The notes under the pieces were generated by a model. It saw nothing but the letters and a program-made list of their open reading frames with translations, did not search any database and was not told the origin of the DNA. A DNA stretch of 10,203 nucleotides from Chitinispirillales bacterium (lineage in GTDB: Bacteria > Fibrobacterota > Chitinivibrionia > Chitinivibrionales > Chitinispirillaceae): assembly GCA_031254445.1 (NCBI GenBank), contig JAIRUL010000095.1:1-10203 (forward strand), given 5' to 3'. The position numbers and the translations under genes are program-made. Positions 1 through 6,097 of the stretch are shown here, in pieces (positions within the stretch are counted from its first letter, which is position 1; each line of letters opens with the position of its first letter).

Positions 1-569
1 AGGGCTCTGGCGTAGTCGCCCTTGTTGGAATACGCATTGCCGCGATTGCTCAGAGCCGCGTAGTACTCCGGCCCAATTCGCAACGCGGCGTTAAAGTCCG
101 CGATGGCTCTGTCGTAGTCGCCTTTTTTGAAATAGACATAGCCGCGATTGCTCAGAGCATCGTAGTAATCCGGCTTAATTTTCAAAGCGGCGTTATAGTC
201 CGCGATGGCTCTGTCATAGTCGCCCTTGTTGAAATAGGCCACGCCGCGATTGTTCAGAGCATCGTAGCAATCCGGTTGATTTTTCAAAGCGGCGCTAAAG
301 TCCGCGAAGGCTCTGTCGTAGTCGCCTTTTTTGCTATAGACATTGCCGCGATTGCTCAGAGCCTCGTCGTAATCCGGTTTAATTTTCAAAGCGGCGTTAA
401 AGTCCGCGATGGCTCTGTCGTAGTCGCCCTTTTTGGCATAGGCCACGCCGCGAATGCTCAGAGCTTCGTAGTAATCCGGTTTAATTTTCAAAGCGGCGTT
501 AAAGTCCGCGATGGCTTGGTCATAGTTGCCCTTTACGGCATACACAAAGCCGCGATAAAGATACGCCTC
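1..569 (-). repeat. 102-bp tandem DNA repeat encoding TPR units
   Basis: Five full 102-bp units (569-468, 467-366, 365-264, 263-162, 161-60) and a partial one (59-1) are highly similar at the nucleotide level. The same stretches, such as AGAGCCATCGCGGACTTTAA and GCCGCTTTGAAAATTAA, recur unit after unit, including at third codon positions. The preceding TPR unit (residues 185-218) is diverged, so the array seems to have grown recently by duplication. Unit number may vary between strains. Confidence 0.9.
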
Positions 570-1223
570 CGCTAGTTTTCTGTTTACAGCCAACGCTTGG
601 CCAAACGCTCGAATCGCTTCATCAAGTTTCCCTGCCCTAAACAGCGCATCGCCATTGTTAAGATGCGCAAGCGCCTCGTCTGTTATTGCTGTAAATTTGG
701 TGCCGTCCAATCGCAAAATGCCAGCCAAGATTTTGTCTTTAGGCTTAATCCTCGCCGTATACATGGCGAGTACCTGCGAGCTTTTCACATCTATGGCTCT
801 CACCCTGAGTTGGCTGAACCCGGCAAAGCAGGTGAGCGTACCGGTAGTTACCACTTTGGCTCCTAAGTGGTGGCCGACGCCGACCGCAGAGCTATCGTTC
901 ACGAGCCCCGACATTTGGAGCTTGTGTTCCTCGTTTATCGGCACAAGCATTTTGCCCCGTGCGAGAACATTGAATTTTCCGCTCGCGATCATGTGCGCGG
1001 AGAGTTCGGCGATAAGAAAATCCGATGCCTCGTCTGTGGGCGCCTTTAGTTCCACTATGGCAATCTCAACCTTACCCTGCACCTTAGAACCGATGTCTTC
1101 GACCGCGTTGACGAGGGCTTCGTCAAGGCTCACCAAGGCCGCTTTGGTTGACGTTTGACCGATTGATGCGCAGGGCGCTAATAGCGCCGCTACGCATAGG
1201 GTTGCGAGATGTGTCTTTGTCAT
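1..1223 (-). CDS. Secreted CsgG/LpoB-like domain protein with C-terminal TPR array (3' end outside window)
   Basis: The reading frame is open from an ATG at 1223 to the window edge, giving 407 residues without the C-terminus. Residues 1-22 look like a secretion signal (Lys-3, then a hydrophobic stretch), and Cys-18 (APCAS) could make it a lipoprotein. Residues about 50-160 resemble the CsgG/LpoB-type alpha/beta domain: a beta strand VEIAIVEL, a helix, SGKFNVLARG, then GHHLGAKVVTTGTL and an amphipathic strand pair. From about 185 there are 34-residue TPR units starting near 185 (degenerate), 219, 253, 287, 321, 355 and 389 (cut by the window), with the consensus GDYDRAIADFNAALKIKPDY. TPRs bind protein partners, so an envelope scaffold or assembly role is likely, but the partner is unknown. 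The start overlaps the stop of the upstream gene as ATGA, which suggests translational coupling. The domain call rests on pattern recognition, not a search. Confidence 0.85.
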   Translation of the reverse strand, partial: MTKTHLATLCVAALLAPCASIGQTSTKAALVSLDEALVNAVEDIGSKVQGKVEIAIVELKAPTDEASDFLIAELSAHMIASGKFNVLARGKMLVPINEEHKLQMSGLVNDSSAVGVGHHLGAKVVTTGTLTCFAGFSQLRVRAIDVKSSQVLAMYTARIKPKDKILAGILRLDGTKFTAITDEALAHLNNGDALFRAGKLDEAIRAFGQALAVNRKLAEAYLYRGFVYAVKGNYDQAIADFNAALKIKPDYYEALSIRGVAYAKKGDYDRAIADFNAALKIKPDYDEALSNRGNVYSKKGDYDRAFADFSAALKNQPDCYDALNNRGVAYFNKGDYDRAIADYNAALKIKPDYYDALSNRGYVYFKKGDYDRAIADFNAALRIGPEYYAALSNRGNAYSNKGDYARA

Positions 1224-1678
1224 ATTTGGAACCTTTTGTATTGCTCATGCCAATGTTCTCGTACACGGTTATCATCAGTTGATAGGTTGTTAGCCTCCAA
1301 GAACGCCTCATAAAACGTATTCTTGGTTATCGCGTTATAAATCAACTGTGAGAACTCTATTGCCATATCCGCGTTAATACTTGCTACCGTGGATTGCTTA
1401 AAAGAATCTTTAATCCCTTGCGGTACAACATCTTGTCCTCCTACGCTGTGCCACTCACATTTGCGAGCATTAAAAATTTCGTTATCAGCGTTCGCTTGTG
1501 ACGAGTAATAATACCACTCGCTTGTTATACGCCCCAAGCGAAAAATACCGTCACCGTCTTTTGCCCAAACAAGATCGTTTATTTTCATGCGATGCAGTAT
1601 TATAGGCAGTGCCTGTTTGTATCCACGCTCATATTCATTCGCCGCTGAACCGCCCGCAATAATGCCATACGCATACAA
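1220..1678 (-). CDS. Hypothetical protein, 152 aa, TTG start or 5'-truncated
   Basis: I cannot assign a family with confidence. Residues 32-75 contain KINDLVWAKDGDGIFRLGRI followed by an aromatic run (EWYYY) and CEWHSVGGQDVVP. That layout suggests a small beta-barrel (EVE/PUA-like or SH3-like) sensor domain of the kind seen at the front of some restriction or defence proteins, but this is a recollection-level guess. Residues about 85-152 are helical and charged. An in-frame TGA lies just upstream of TTG 1678, so the only starts are that TTG or the internal ATG at 1588 (Met-31). Neither has a clear Shine-Dalgarno sequence, and the recognisable domain begins right at Met-31, so the gene may have lost its original 5' end. 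Its stop overlaps the start of the CsgG/TPR gene by 4 nt. Confidence 0.6.
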   Translation of the reverse strand: MYAYGIIAGGSAANEYERGYKQALPIILHRMKINDLVWAKDGDGIFRLGRITSEWYYYSSQANADNEIFNARKCEWHSVGGQDVVPQGIKDSFKQSTVASINADMAIEFSQLIYNAITKNTFYEAFLEANNLSTDDNRVREHWHEQYKRFQI

Positions 1679-1688
1679 TATAGATCAT

Positions 1689-1702
1689 CGCCGTCTACGG
1701 CG
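1689..1702. promoter_or_regulatory. Short perfect inverted repeat upstream of the 1678 start
   Basis: CGCCGT and ACGGCG face each other across 2 nt, followed on the plus strand by an A/T-rich stretch (1704-1722). It sits between the stop of the 80-aa gene and the start of the 152-aa gene. It has no T-run in a position that would make it an intrinsic terminator, so it could be an mRNA hairpin or operator. Confidence 0.3.
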
Positions 1703-1723
1703 CAAGGAAAAAATTAAAAATTT

Positions 1724-1966
1724 TCAGGCAAGGCGAAGCAGGGGGGCGTCACCGTTGCCACGCTCACGCTCTATTTCGGCTTCAAGCTCGGTAAAAAAGT
1801 CGGCGACAGTTTGCGGCGCCAGCTCTCCGGTCGCTATTTGAGCCCTGGCGATTTCAATTTCACGCTCCCACCGCGCCACGACTTCCGGCGGGTAATCGAC
1901 TTCCGGCAAGGTCTTTTCCCACGCTTCCCACGCGGGATCCATGTGTTTGGTTTTAGTCTGCGCCAT
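1724..1966 (-). CDS. Small acidic antitoxin-like protein, 80 aa
   Basis: The start is fixed by a strong ribosome site (AAAAGGAGG, 6 nt before ATG 1966); a longer frame runs upstream to 2074 but includes the promoter region and is not needed. The protein is rich in Glu and Trp and mostly helical: WEAWEKTLPEV, then PPEVVARWEREIEIARAQIA, then TGELAPQTVADFFTELEAEIE. The pattern of a helix, a G-x-x-x-P-x-T-V turn and a final acidic helix resembles small antitoxins of the ParD/RelB type. No recognisable toxin gene follows: the next minus-strand gene, 45 bp downstream, is the 152-aa unknown. The antitoxin role is inference. A sigma70-like promoter sits just upstream. Confidence 0.75.
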   Translation of the reverse strand: MAQTKTKHMDPAWEAWEKTLPEVDYPPEVVARWEREIEIARAQIATGELAPQTVADFFTELEAEIERERGNGDAPLLRLA

Positions 1967-1988
1967 AAAAGCCTCCTTTTTAGTTAAT

Positions 1989-2017
1989 ATACTATTTGGA
2001 TGCAGAAAAGCGGTCAA
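1989..2017 (-). promoter_or_regulatory. Sigma70-like promoter for the 80-aa antitoxin-like gene
   Basis: Read on the minus strand, TTGACC (2017-2012) is followed after exactly 17 bp by TAGTAT (1994-1989), about 22 nt before the start codon. The -35 matches consensus at 5 of 6 positions and the -10 at 4 of 6. Transcription would continue into the 152-aa and CsgG/TPR genes. Confidence 0.5.
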
Positions 2018-2046
2018 AGCATTGACAGACTTTTTATTTTGCACCG

Positions 2047-2060
2047 GATTGCAGGCAATC
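2047..2060. promoter_or_regulatory. Interrupted palindrome in the divergent control region
   Basis: GATTGC and GCAATC are separated by AG. The site lies between the outward-facing promoters of the antitoxin-like gene and cysE, where an operator could affect both. No binding protein can be named from the sequence. Confidence 0.3.
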
Positions 2061-2107
2061 GCCGCACCCCCCAAACGGCCCCCTTTTAAAAAAAATCCGC
2101 CTACCCC

Positions 2108-2134
2108 TTGACAGCCCCGCCCCCCCGATATTAT
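2108..2134 (+). promoter_or_regulatory. Candidate promoter of the cysE operon
   Basis: A perfect -35 TTGACA (2108-2113) is followed after a short 15-bp, C-rich spacer by TATTAT (2129-2134). The spacer is 2 bp shorter than ideal, which may keep basal activity low or indicate an activator. A 10-bp palindrome ACATATATGT lies in the leader at 2160-2169 and could be an operator. The ribosome site before ATG 2187 is weak (GGGCGGCGGG). Confidence 0.45.
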
Positions 2135-2186
2135 CTTTATACCATATTAAACGCAGTAAACATATATGTGTTAAAGGGCGGCGGGT

Positions 2187-3128
2187 ATGCAGCAGATAGT
2201 GGGCGAGATCGAGCGGGTGGCCGGGATCATCCTCGGCAGCTTCGAGAACAAGCAGCGGGAGATGCCTAAGCAGCCGGTAAAACCGGTTATCGTGGCGATG
2301 CTCGCGCAGCTTCAGCACATCCTCTTCCCGGGGGTCTTCGAGAGCGGCAACATACGCGGCACATCCTACAAGAATAAGCTGAGCGTCATGCTCGAGGAGC
2401 TCTCGAACGACCTCATGGTTCAGACGGAACTCGCCCTGCGGTACGACGCGCGGTACAAGGAGAGCGCGCAGGAGGAGGTGGACGGCGTCGCCCTAGAGAT
2501 AACGCGCCGCTTCGTGTCGAGGATACCGGCCATAAAAGAGGTGCTGGACACGGACGTCGAGGCCACCTACAGCGGCGACCCTGCGGCGTACAGCAAGGCG
2601 GAGATAATCATATCGTACCCGGGCATCTACGCTGGGATGATCCACAGGATTGCGCACGAGCTTTACCTGCTCTCCGTGCCGCTCATCCCGAGGATAATGA
2701 GCGAACACGCCCACAGCGTTACCGGCATCGACATCCACCCGGGCGCGGCGATAGGCAAGTACTTCTTTATGGATCACGGCACGGGCATAGTTATCGGCGA
2801 GACCACCGTGATAGGCAACAACGTGAAGCTGTACCAAGGCGTAACGCTCGGCGCGCTCTCCACCAAGGGCGGGCAGGACATAAAGGGGCTAAAGCGCCAC
2901 CCGACGATAAACGACAACGTTACCGTCTATTCCGGCGCGTCAATACTGGGCGGCGACACCATAGTCGGCGAGGGCGTGGTGATAGGCGGCAACGCGTTTG
3001 TCGTCAAGTCCGTCCCCGAAAATACCAGAGTTAGCGTGAAAAACCCAGAGTTGCAATATAAAAACAACCGCAACGTTTCCGCGCACGTGGAACTAGACCA
3101 GATGGAGTTTTGGAGCTATGACATATAG
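2187..3128 (+). CDS. cysE: Serine O-acetyltransferase
   Basis: This enzyme transfers acetyl from acetyl-CoA to L-serine to give O-acetylserine, the committed cytoplasmic precursor of cysteine. At 313 aa it is the long form of the family (E. coli CysE is 273 aa), with an extended helical N-terminal half (about 1-175) and a left-handed beta-helix of hexapeptide repeats (about 178-280). Family landmarks are GIDIHPGAAIGKYFFMDHGT (180-199), the catalytic His-197 in MDHGTGIVIGET, Asp-182 in DIHP, and the second active-site His-238 in KRHPTI. The tail after 285 lacks the usual short end with a terminal Ile-rich peptide but does finish in Ile (EFWSYDI), the residue by which CysE tails typically dock into the cysteine synthase active site. 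Its last 11 nt overlap the next gene, so the two are probably translationally coupled. Isoleucine is frequently encoded by ATA. Confidence 0.95.
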   Translation: MQQIVGEIERVAGIILGSFENKQREMPKQPVKPVIVAMLAQLQHILFPGVFESGNIRGTSYKNKLSVMLEELSNDLMVQTELALRYDARYKESAQEEVDGVALEITRRFVSRIPAIKEVLDTDVEATYSGDPAAYSKAEIIISYPGIYAGMIHRIAHELYLLSVPLIPRIMSEHAHSVTGIDIHPGAAIGKYFFMDHGTGIVIGETTVIGNNVKLYQGVTLGALSTKGGQDIKGLKRHPTINDNVTVYSGASILGGDTIVGEGVVIGGNAFVVKSVPENTRVSVKNPELQYKNNRNVSAHVELDQMEFWSYDI

Positions 3129-4017
3129 CATTCTCGACGCGGTGGGCAACACCCCCGTGGTAGAACTGAAAAACATAACGCGGGGCGCAAGCGGCGCCTC
3201 CGTCTTCGCCAAGGCCGAGTACCTTAACCCAAGCGGTTCCGTAAAAGACAGGGCCGCGAAGGCGATGATGCTCCACGGGATCGGCACGGGGCAGCTAACG
3301 CGCGGCAAGACGATACTAGACTCCACAAGCGGCAACACAGGCGTAGCCTACGCCATGTTCGGCGCGGCGCTCGGATACAAGGTAAAGCTCTTCATGCCCG
3401 CAAACGCCAGCGCGGAGCGCAAAAAACTAATGAGGGCCTACGGCGCGGAGTTGGTGGAAACCGACCCCCTCGAAGGCTCGGACGGCGCGTATCTGGCCGT
3501 CGTGGAGCTTGCGAAACGCGAACCGGACAAATACTTCTTCCCGAACCAGTACGACAACTTCGAAAACGTAAACGCGCACTACGACGCCACCGGCGTAGAG
3601 CTCTACACGCAGTGCAAACCGACGCACTTCGTAGCCGGAACGGGAACGTCGGGGACGTTTACCGGCGTGGCTAAAAGGCTAAAGAGCTTCGACCCGTCAA
3701 TACACATAGTGCTCATGCAGCCCAACTCCCCCTTCCACGGCCTAGAGGGGATGAAGCACATGGGCGCGACCATTAGGCCCAAAATTTTCGACGAAAGCGT
3801 AGCCGATTCAACCATAGAAGTCAAGACAGAAGACGCCTACAAAATGGCAAGAAGGCTGGCGGCGGAAGAGGGAATCTTCGTAGGCGTAAGCTCCGGCGCG
3901 AACGTCCATGCGGCCGTAGAGGCAGCGAAAACGCTGCCCGACGGGGCGCGGGTTGCGACCATATTGTGCGATAACGGGTATCGCTATATGTCGGAGCCGC
4001 TGTGGAGGGACTTGTGA
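3118..4017 (+). CDS. cysK: PLP-dependent cysteine synthase (CysK/CysM family)
   Basis: The enzyme replaces the acetyl group of O-acetylserine with sulfide or a thiocarboxylate sulfur to form cysteine. The protein is full length (299 aa) for a fold-type II PLP enzyme. Visible landmarks are the PLP lysine Lys-43 in NPSGSVKDRA, the substrate loop STSGNTG (69-75), the phosphate-binding GTGTSGT (174-180) and SSGAN (258-262). The region QPNSPFHGLEGMKHM (201-215) differs from classical CysK and is like that in synthases encoded beside JAMM/M67 peptidases, some of which use protein thiocarboxylates (M. tuberculosis CysM with CysO is the model). The start overlaps the end of cysE, with GGAG 3-6 nt upstream. 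The family is certain; the choice between CysK-type and CysM-type sulfur donor is inference. Confidence 0.93.
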   Translation: MTYSILDAVGNTPVVELKNITRGASGASVFAKAEYLNPSGSVKDRAAKAMMLHGIGTGQLTRGKTILDSTSGNTGVAYAMFGAALGYKVKLFMPANASAERKKLMRAYGAELVETDPLEGSDGAYLAVVELAKREPDKYFFPNQYDNFENVNAHYDATGVELYTQCKPTHFVAGTGTSGTFTGVAKRLKSFDPSIHIVLMQPNSPFHGLEGMKHMGATIRPKIFDESVADSTIEVKTEDAYKMARRLAAEEGIFVGVSSGANVHAAVEAAKTLPDGARVATILCDNGYRYMSEPLWRDL

Positions 4018-4448
4018 TGCTCATCCTCCCCAATGAACAAGAGAACACCATACGCAACGACGGCGCCTCCGCCTACCCCAACGAATGCTGCGGCGTCCTC
4101 ATCGGCTCTATTGACGACGCAGGAACAAAAACGGTAAAGCTCGCCCAAGCGATTATCAACTCGCGCGAAGACGGCGAACAGTACCACCGCTTCCTCATCA
4201 CGCCGGAGGACATGCTCAGCGCCGAGATGGCCGCCCGCTCCCTAAAGCTCGATGTCGTCGGCTTCTACCACTCGCACCCCGACCACCCGGCCGCGCCCTC
4301 CGGCTACGACAAAGAGCACGCGCTGCCGTTTTACTCATACGTCATCGTGTCGGTGGAAAAAGGCGCGGCAAAAGACTTGACAAGCTGGGAACTCTCGGCA
4401 GATAGAGCGGCGTTTTCTCAGGAGACCGTCTCGCCAAACCACAACTAA
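4017..4448 (+). CDS. JAMM/M67-family zinc metallopeptidase (Mec+-like)
   Basis: The complete JAMM zinc site is present: Glu-23 in NECCGVLIG, then His-85-Ser-His-87-Pro, seven residues, Ser-95 and Asp-98 (HSHPDHPAAPSGYD). The 143-aa size is normal for stand-alone bacterial JAMM proteins. Known relatives (Mec+ in M. tuberculosis, HcyD in Wolinella) remove amino acids from the C-terminus of ThiS-like sulfur carriers, either exposing Gly-Gly for thiocarboxylation or releasing the product amino acid. ATG 4017 is chosen because it overlaps the cysteine synthase stop (TGATG) and has GGAGGG 7 nt upstream; a GTG at 4002 is the alternative. Position as third gene of a cysteine operon supports a role in carrier-dependent cysteine synthesis. 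Confidence 0.9.
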   Translation: MLILPNEQENTIRNDGASAYPNECCGVLIGSIDDAGTKTVKLAQAIINSREDGEQYHRFLITPEDMLSAEMAARSLKLDVVGFYHSHPDHPAAPSGYDKEHALPFYSYVIVSVEKGAAKDLTSWELSADRAAFSQETVSPNHN

Positions 4449-4608
4449 ACGTTTTAGGCGGCATAGGCGAGGCCAACAAGATAATCCTCTCCGGCCCCAA
4501 GGCCTGAAACATCTTGCGAACAGCCGCAAATTACGCCGACGCGCCGGAAACCGCGATCGCCCGCGGCAACGATAGGCTGAGGTTTAGAGCCAACCTTAAC
4601 ACGGAGGG

Positions 4609-4872
4609 CTACGCTAAATTTGGGGACGCCTCCACCGCAGGGGTCGCCGACGCGCCGCCTTTCGCCTGCAACGCGAGGATTCCCTCCATTACCTCCTTGT
4701 TCGTCAGCGTCGCATTCAACTCCTCGCGCCCCTTTAAAAAATCGCTCCCCGCATTGCTCCATTGCGTCAAAAACGCCTTTGCGCCCTCCTCTCCTAGAGC
4801 GCGGTTTAACGCTTGCAGCCCGGCCATCCGAATCTCAAATGCGTTGCCGACATCTACTGCTGCAGCGGCCAT
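4609..4872 (-). CDS. Small protein downstream of PIN toxin, possible antitoxin or partner
   Basis: An 87-aa protein starts inside the end of the PIN gene (19-nt overlap) and has a strong ribosome site GGAGGAG before ATG 4872. Residues 11-45 (AFEIRMAGLQALNRALGEEG and AKAFLTQW) have a pattern I associate with small proteins repeatedly encoded beside PIN-domain genes; the rest is helical with a low-complexity, Ala/Pro-rich tail. The tight coupling argues for a joint function, most simply an antitoxin in reversed toxin-first order. No DNA-binding motif is obvious, so autoregulation cannot be claimed. Confidence 0.7.
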   Translation of the reverse strand: MAAAAVDVGNAFEIRMAGLQALNRALGEEGAKAFLTQWSNAGSDFLKGREELNATLTNKEVMEGILALQAKGGASATPAVEASPNLA

Positions 4873-5315
4873 CGCCTCGCCTCCTCCAGAAATGTTGACG
4901 GGTTTGTTACCCTTACCACGCTTAGGCCTTTATTTCTACAAACACGTAAAAAGCCCTTGTCTACAGCTACCAGAACATCGGCGCCCGCAGCCTCAGCGGC
5001 GGCAAGGTGGTAGCTGTCCATAAGTTTTATTCCCTCGCCCTGCAATGCCTCCGCCCGCATTGCGACTTCTGCCGAGGCAGTGACGCTGTCGTCGTCAACG
5101 GTTTTATCGTAAAGTTCCTTGATTGCCGCCCGCTCAACAATCTTTGGATTCCGATCTATCTCGTATGCTACCACACGGCTTCCGACGATAAGATGCCCGG
5201 CAATTTTACACGCGCCTACGATTTCTGCAAGGTTGACCGTGTCCTCCGCGTTGCCCGGCTCGCTTTGATTGTCAAAAGGCCGCCCGTAACAGCATGCGTC
5301 AAAATATATCTTCAT
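4854..5315 (-). CDS. PIN-domain (VapC-like) ribonuclease toxin
   Basis: The 153-aa protein has the layout of a PIN-domain Mg-dependent RNase. Acidic residues are at the expected places: Asp-6 in IYFDACCYGRPFD, Glu-52 in VVAYEIDRN, Asp-100 in IKLMDSYHLAAAEAAGAD and Asp-119 in VAVDKGFLR. PIN toxins generally cleave tRNA, rRNA or mRNA, but the target here cannot be read from sequence. ATG 5315 is the first start in the frame and begins exactly at the first PIN strand; its ribosome site is weak (GGGGGC about 10 nt upstream). The region upstream is A/T rich without a clear -35. It is followed by and overlaps the 87-aa candidate antitoxin. Confidence 0.85.
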   Translation of the reverse strand: MKIYFDACCYGRPFDNQSEPGNAEDTVNLAEIVGACKIAGHLIVGSRVVAYEIDRNPKIVERAAIKELYDKTVDDDSVTASAEVAMRAEALQGEGIKLMDSYHLAAAEAAGADVLVAVDKGFLRVCRNKGLSVVRVTNPSTFLEEARRWPLQQ

Positions 5316-5459
5316 TTATCTGATACGCCCCCTATGCCATAAATATAATAAAAATCCGAATACAAAAATATACTTTTTTCGATCGGCAGGGCTTAGCGAA
5401 ACCAAAGGCCCCAAAAGGAGGCGGGGGACGGGCGGGGTAAGGCGGGGCCGCAGGAAAGA

Positions 5460-5502
5460 CCCCCGTCAGGGGGATTTGCGGATATTTGCCCTGACGGAGG
5501 GG
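5460..5502. repeat. Inverted repeat (hairpin), intergenic
   Basis: The left arm CCCCCGTCAGGG (5460-5471) and right arm CCCTGACGGAGGGG (5489-5502) pair through a perfect 9-bp core (CCGTCAGGG with CCCTGACGG) plus C/G pairs after a one-base bulge. The loop is 17 nt. No T-run follows on either strand, so it is not a standard intrinsic terminator, although it lies between the 3' end of the 130-aa gene and the 5' end of the PIN gene. A G-rich stretch (5415-5450) lies just before it. Confidence 0.6.
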
Positions 5503-5545
5503 TACGCTAATTTGTGGATAATCGCAATACCACGTTGTATGATAA

Positions 5546-5938
5546 TCATTCCTCGTTTATTATTAAACAGTATTCATTAACATCGTGGCCCTGTTGATGA
5601 ATTTTCTTTACTCTGAAACTCCTCTTTTCCAATTTAATCAAAAGAGTTTTAAGTAACTTCCCAGCATCTTTTCTCGCGTTGTCCATTGCAGTCGTCTCAT
5701 CGTTACCGAGACGTGCGTAATGGTCATATAGCTCTTGCAGCGGCGTTTCGGACCAATCGCCATTTTTACCGCCAAACAATTTTTTGATAGAGAATGAATC
5801 ATTCGGTAGTAGCTTAGTGCTAGCCAATACACTACCTAAAAAACAATTTTTGATTGCATTCTGCGTTTCTAATGATATGCCGATATCACCAATCGGACGC
5901 GAATCCTCAATCATTTTACCATCTGAATCAAACAACAT
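5546..5938 (-). CDS. Hypothetical protein, 130 aa
   Basis: I do not recognise this family. The start ATG 5938 is supported by GGGAGG 6 nt upstream. The protein opens with a short strand-turn (MLFDSDGKMIED), then IGISLETQNAIKNCFLGSVL, a central helical part with ETPLQELYDHYARLG and a basic C-terminal part (KLLKTLLIKLEKRSFRVKKI) ending in a strand (NEYCLIINEE). The helix-helix-basic helix-strand order of residues 65-130 could be a winged-helix-like module, but this is a guess. There is no signal peptide or membrane segment. It may be cotranscribed with the FISUMP gene, from which it is separated by 216 bp with a G-quadruplex motif. Confidence 0.6.
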   Translation of the reverse strand: MLFDSDGKMIEDSRPIGDIGISLETQNAIKNCFLGSVLASTKLLPNDSFSIKKLFGGKNGDWSETPLQELYDHYARLGNDETTAMDNARKDAGKLLKTLLIKLEKRSFRVKKIHQQGHDVNEYCLIINEE

Positions 5939-5991
5939 AAACGCCTCCCTTTTTGTAGGTTTTAGAATGAATTTGTTGCCATACCCGACCT

Positions 5992-6020
5992 CCCCCCCAC
6001 TACCCCCGACCCCGACACCC
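5992..6020 (-). other. G-quadruplex motif in the FISUMP downstream region
   Basis: On the minus strand four G runs of 3, 4, 5 and 7 bases are separated by loops of 4, 2 and 4 bases, which fits the standard G3+N1-7 rule. The motif would appear in the RNA of the FISUMP transcript and lies about 55 nt upstream of the 130-aa gene start. It could act on RNA stability, termination or translation. Confidence 0.6.
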
Positions 6021-6022
6021 GC

Positions 6023-6030
6023 ACCTCCTT
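6023..6030 (-). promoter_or_regulatory. Orphan perfect Shine-Dalgarno sequence with 18-codon micro-ORF
   Basis: AAGGAGGT, fully complementary to the 16S anti-SD, is followed after 4 nt by GTG at 6018 and a 18-codon frame (Gly/Ser/Val rich) stopping at TAA 5964-5962, only 24 nt before the next gene. It may be a leader peptide read through the G-rich tract, or the remnant ribosome site of a lost gene. Confidence 0.35.
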
Positions 6031-6097
6031 TCTAAGGCATCGTCTAATGTGAAATGTGGCACATCCGCCGCTGCTAATCCTGAACGCAACGCCCCAT

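Noticed and set aside
276..1158. Several plus-strand open frames (276-575, 597-866, 655-1158) with repeated peptides
   Set aside because: They are antisense to the CsgG/TPR gene; the repeated peptides arise from the 102-bp TPR repeat read on the opposite strand.
1689..1722. Hairpin with adjacent A/T stretch as an intrinsic terminator
   Set aside because: On neither strand does a T-run follow the stem directly.
1967..2074. 36-residue N-terminal extension of the 80-aa antitoxin-like protein
   Set aside because: The extension covers the promoter and Shine-Dalgarno sequence; the internal ATG 1966 has an excellent ribosome site.
2493..2837. 114-aa minus-strand frame within cysE
   Set aside because: It lies wholly inside a strongly conserved gene and has no recognisable features or ribosome site.
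4514..5023. 169-aa plus-strand frame
   Set aside because: It is antisense to the PIN gene and its partner, which have clear motifs, coupling and ribosome sites.
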